DNA of 64,000 nucleotides from Armatimonadota bacterium. GTDB taxonomy: Bacteria > Armatimonadota > HRBIN16. The notes beneath the pieces are model-generated. The model was not told the origin of the DNA. It saw only the letters and a program-made list of their open reading frames with translations, and made no database searches. Position numbers and translations under genes: made by a program. The DNA is taken from assembly GCA_026003175.1 (NCBI GenBank), contig BPGT01000001.1, positions 310,001-374,000 of the forward strand. Direction: 5' to 3'. This document shows positions 61,064 to 64,000 of this stretch, one piece after another. Numbering within the stretch: position 1 is the first letter of the stretch; each line of letters opens with the position of its first letter.

Positions 61064-62365
61064 GTGTCACGCAGGCGGCGTGCGAGAACAAAAGTGACGG
61101 GCGAAGAACCGCAAACTCTGTCGCCTGCCCTGCTCTGGGCGATTGTGGCGGTGTTTGTGGTCTTCAGCCTGCTCTTCAATTTCCGCACGCCGATTGGGCA
61201 CAACGGCTATTTCCACACGCCAGATGAGGGAGCGCACATCGCTTACGTGCGTTATGTGGCAGAAGAGGGCAGGCTTCCGCGTTTCGAAGGATACGCGGGT
61301 GCAGGCTATGAGGCGCACCAACCGCCCCTGTACTACACGCTGGCAGCGCAGGTGTGGAGGGTGAGCAAAATGCTGCCCGTTCCGCCTGCCCGCGCGGTGC
61401 GGATGCTCTCCATGCTGTTCGGTATCCTGCTGGTGTTGACGGTGCATCGCATCGCGCGTGTCCTTATACCCGATTCGCCTGCCGTCGCGCTGGCATCTGC
61501 AGGGGTCACTGCCCTGCTGCCGATGCATGTCGCTATCTGCTCGGCGGTGAACAACGACTCGTTGACCAACCTGTTGTTCGCACTGGTGCTGGCGGAGTTC
61601 GCCCTGCTGTACACCCAGGCGAAGCCTTCACGCTGGATTGCTCTGCGCATGGGGTTGTGGGCAGGACTGGCGGGACTGACAAAGGTGACCGCCTTGTTGC
61701 TGATACCGGCAATGGTGGTGGGGTGGCTGCTGGTTGCTCGCACGCGCCAAACGCGGGTATGGCTGGGACTGCTGGTGAGCGTGGGGCTTGCGCTGGGGAT
61801 GATGTTCCCCTGGTTCGTGCGTAACATGCGGCTGTACGATGACCCCTTGCTGTTGAAGGCGTTTGAACGCACCTTCGCTGGCACTGCCCGCGCTGAGCAG
61901 TTTTTGAAGGGGGGAGCTAGCATGACAGAGTATCTGCAGCTGGTAGCCAGCTGGACATACCGCTCTTTCTGGTTTGCTTACGGCACGCCACAGACCGCCG
62001 CCAAAGGGCTTCCCAACTTTCTGCCCGACAGAGTGTACCTGGTACTGGGTGTGCTGCACCTGCTGAGCCTGCTGGGCTTTGCACTGGCGCTGTGGCGTGA
62101 ACGAGAGACCTTCGCGGAAGGGGTATACCGTTGGTGGGCGGTAGCGGGGGTAGTGGTGCTGTTGGTGGTAGGGGCGTTCGTGCGCTTTATACTAACCTAC
62201 TTCCAAACGCAGGGACGCTACCTGTATCCTGGGCTGGTGCCCATTGTGCTGGCATTTGTGGTCGGCTGGCGCAGCCTGTTTCCCATCCACCTGCGCACGG
62301 CGGCGGATGGCATCCTGCTGCTAGCGCTGTTTGCGATAAGCATCCTAGCAATATCGGTCATCTAG
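61064..62365 (+). CDS. GT-C type membrane glycosyltransferase-like protein
   Basis: 433 residues, about ten membrane helices. The first outer loop has the acidic motif TPDEGAHIAYVRYVAEEGRL and YEAHQPPLYYTLAAQ, characteristic of the PMT/DUF2142-type GT-C proteins that use lipid-linked sugars; VNNDSLTNLLFALVLAEFAL follows in the next loop. Probably glycosylates proteins or lipids outside. GTG start three bases after serA. Sugar and acceptor unknown. Confidence 0.8.
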   Translation: MSRRRRARTKVTGEEPQTLSPALLWAIVAVFVVFSLLFNFRTPIGHNGYFHTPDEGAHIAYVRYVAEEGRLPRFEGYAGAGYEAHQPPLYYTLAAQVWRVSKMLPVPPARAVRMLSMLFGILLVLTVHRIARVLIPDSPAVALASAGVTALLPMHVAICSAVNNDSLTNLLFALVLAEFALLYTQAKPSRWIALRMGLWAGLAGLTKVTALLLIPAMVVGWLLVARTRQTRVWLGLLVSVGLALGMMFPWFVRNMRLYDDPLLLKAFERTFAGTARAEQFLKGGASMTEYLQLVASWTYRSFWFAYGTPQTAAKGLPNFLPDRVYLVLGVLHLLSLLGFALALWRERETFAEGVYRWWAVAGVVVLLVVGAFVRFILTYFQTQGRYLYPGLVPIVLAFVVGWRSLFPIHLRTAADGILLLALFAISILAISVI

Positions 62366-62375
62366 GAGGGGAACC

Positions 62376-64000
62376 ATGTATGAACTGCGTTTCCGACAGG
62401 TCCATCTGGATTTTCACACCTCCGAGAAAATCCCGGGCATCGGCTCGGAGTTTCACGCCGACGAGTTTGTGGAGACGCTGAAGCGGGCGCGTGTAAACTC
62501 GGTGACGCTATTCAGCCGATGCCATCACGGCTGGATTTACCACGAAACGCGCTTCCCAAACAAACACCCGCACCTAACCTGCGACCTGCTTGCTCTGCAA
62601 ATTGAGGCTTGCCACAAGCACGATATTCGCTGTCCCATCTACATCACCGTCGGCTGGGACGAGTACATGGCGAGGGTGCATCCCGAATGGCTGGAGGTGG
62701 ACGCGAGCGGAAAACGTTCGGGACCGCCTCCTCTACAGCCCGGCTGGCATAAGCACTGCTTTGCTTCGCCCTACATCGACTACGTGATAGAGCAAACCGA
62801 TGAGGTACTTCAACGATTTGGTGATGAAGTAGACGGTATATTTTTCGACATCATCTTCCAGAACGAGGTATTCAGTGTGTGGGCACTGCAGGAGTTCGAA
62901 CGACAGGGGTGGGACCCTGTAGACCCCAGAGCACAGCAGGCGGTGCGCGACCTGCTGGTGAACCGCACCAAAGAACGTCTTGCCGCGGCGGTGCGCGCCC
63001 GGAATAAGCAGTGCACTATCTTCTTCAACGCGGGGCACATCAACCCATCTATCCGTCCCAGCCTGCACACCTATACGCACCTCGAACTGGAGTCTCTGCC
63101 GTCGGGTGGTTGGGGCTACGCGCACTTCCCGATTACCATGCGTTATGCGCGCACGTTGGGGCTGGACTGCCTCGGCATGACGGGCAAGTTTGCGGTTTCG
63201 TGGGGACACTTCAACAGCTACAAGCCCAAAGCGGCACTGGAGTATGAGTGCTTCCAGATGCTGGCGCTGGGCGCAAAGTGCAGTATCGGCGACCAGCTGC
63301 ATCCGTCGGGCAGGCTGGACCCGGCGACGTATGACCTAATCGGTTCGGTGTACGCACAGGTGGAGGAGCGCGAAGAGTGGTGTGCGGGATCAGAACCGAT
63401 AACCGAGATAGGTATCTTTAATGCAGAGGTCTTACAGCCTCAACATGTACGGATTCCTCCCGCGAACCTGGGGGCATACCGCATCTTACAGGAGGGCAGG
63501 CATCAGTTTGACTTTATCGACGGCGAGAGCGATTGGAGCCGCTACCGTGTGGTGATACTGCCCGATGAGGTGGTGCTCGAAGATGCACTGGCGCAGAAGG
63601 TGCAGGCATATCTGGATGCGGGCGGTGCGCTGCTGTGCACGGGGCGGTCGGGATTGCGCGAGGACGGCACGGGGTTTGCGCTGAGTGAGTTCCCGGCGGT
63701 TTACGAAGGGGATCTGCCCTATTCGCCTGACTTCGTGCGTCCTCTGGGTGCGCTGGCGGAAGGTATTGCCGAGACGCAGTACGTGATGTACCTGCGCGGG
63801 CAGAGGGTATCACCCGCAGAGGGGGCGGAAGTGCTTGCCGAAATCTGGGAACCCTACTTCAACCGCACCTACCAGCATTTCTGCAGTCATGCGCACACAC
63901 CGGTAGCGCGACGCTCGGAACTGGCTGCTGCGCTGCGAAAGGGACGTGTGGTATACCTCGCGCACCCGGTGTTCAGCACCTTCGCGCAGTACGGGATGCT
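62376..64000 (+). CDS. Glycosyl hydrolase-like protein, open at window end
   Basis: At least 541 residues with no stop before the window ends. AGGAGGG precedes the ATG at 62376. N-terminal TIM-barrel-like part (DEFVETLKRARVNSVTLFSR, CHHGWIYHETRFPNKHPHL, YITVGWDEYMA, DGIFFDIIFQNEVFSVWAL), similar to fucosidase-like GHL6 proteins, then an amidotransferase-like beta-galactosidase trimerisation-type domain (SRYRVVILPDEVVLEDALAQ, LDAGGALLCTGRSGLRED). No signal peptide. The 3' end and any further domain are outside the window. Confidence 0.75.
   Translation, partial: MYELRFRQVHLDFHTSEKIPGIGSEFHADEFVETLKRARVNSVTLFSRCHHGWIYHETRFPNKHPHLTCDLLALQIEACHKHDIRCPIYITVGWDEYMARVHPEWLEVDASGKRSGPPPLQPGWHKHCFASPYIDYVIEQTDEVLQRFGDEVDGIFFDIIFQNEVFSVWALQEFERQGWDPVDPRAQQAVRDLLVNRTKERLAAAVRARNKQCTIFFNAGHINPSIRPSLHTYTHLELESLPSGGWGYAHFPITMRYARTLGLDCLGMTGKFAVSWGHFNSYKPKAALEYECFQMLALGAKCSIGDQLHPSGRLDPATYDLIGSVYAQVEEREEWCAGSEPITEIGIFNAEVLQPQHVRIPPANLGAYRILQEGRHQFDFIDGESDWSRYRVVILPDEVVLEDALAQKVQAYLDAGGALLCTGRSGLREDGTGFALSEFPAVYEGDLPYSPDFVRPLGALAEGIAETQYVMYLRGQRVSPAEGAEVLAEIWEPYFNRTYQHFCSHAHTPVARRSELAAALRKGRVVYLAHPVFSTFAQYGM

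Overview
The window looks like a chromosomal segment of a GC-rich, free-living, probably thermophilic bacterium of the Armatimonadota type. This is an inference from content: an IspD-IspF fusion next to a YacL-type PIN-TRAM protein, many secreted glycoside-hydrolase-like proteins, dockerin-like calcium repeats on secreted proteins, GAF kinase/ANTAR regulators and sigma-70 plus sigma-54 style promoters. No rRNA is present to fix the taxonomy.

Layout. 1-5.6 kb: end of a YacL-like gene, ispDF, a small membrane protein, then a thioredoxin-like gene and dsbD on the minus strand. 5.7-7.7 kb: a DUF885 peptidase-like gene split by a 364-bp mini-transposon. 7.8-8.15 kb: a 186-bp MITE and tRNA-Glu. 8.2-13.3 kb: an isochorismatase-type hydrolase, then a five-gene minus-strand operon (ANTAR regulator, GAF kinase, zinc-ribbon coiled coil, DNA methyltransferase, small protein). 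13.6-15.8 kb: an RHS C-terminal cassette behind a sigma-54 promoter, with a candidate immunity gene and an RHS remnant. 15.8-25.65 kb: housekeeping and metabolism (cysteine desulfurase, tldD, accA/accD, pheA, cold-shock protein, two TIM-barrel sugar isomerase-like proteins, PHP phosphatase).

25.68-32.69 kb is a roughly 7-kb integrated element between two identical tRNA-Leu(CAG) genes. It carries a tyrosine integrase, an excisionase-like HTH protein, a primase-helicase with internal iteron-like repeats, small proteins, a terminase-small-subunit-like protein and an amidase. It has no capsid, portal, tail or large terminase gene, so it resembles a phage satellite (PICI-like) more than a prophage.

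32.7-48.8 kb holds secreted and intracellular carbohydrate-related proteins, an AAC(3)-like acetyltransferase, and a compact run of SpoIID, an S26-like peptidase, PqqD and a 58-residue cysteine-bearing peptide that looks like a RiPP precursor system. 49.0-59.4 kb is a tandem duplication of a module made of a dockerin-bearing metalloprotease and HEAT-repeat proteins, bounded by mgsA. Both protease copies have a poly-C tract that puts the well-placed start codon out of frame, which suggests phase variation. The window ends with serA, a GT-C type membrane protein and a partial glycosyl-hydrolase-like gene.

The most unusual repeated signal is the 186-bp MITE, five near-identical copies from four insertion events. 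In three of the four events the target duplication ends exactly on the first T of a TTGACA -35 hexamer that has a good -10 downstream, so the element appears to target promoters.
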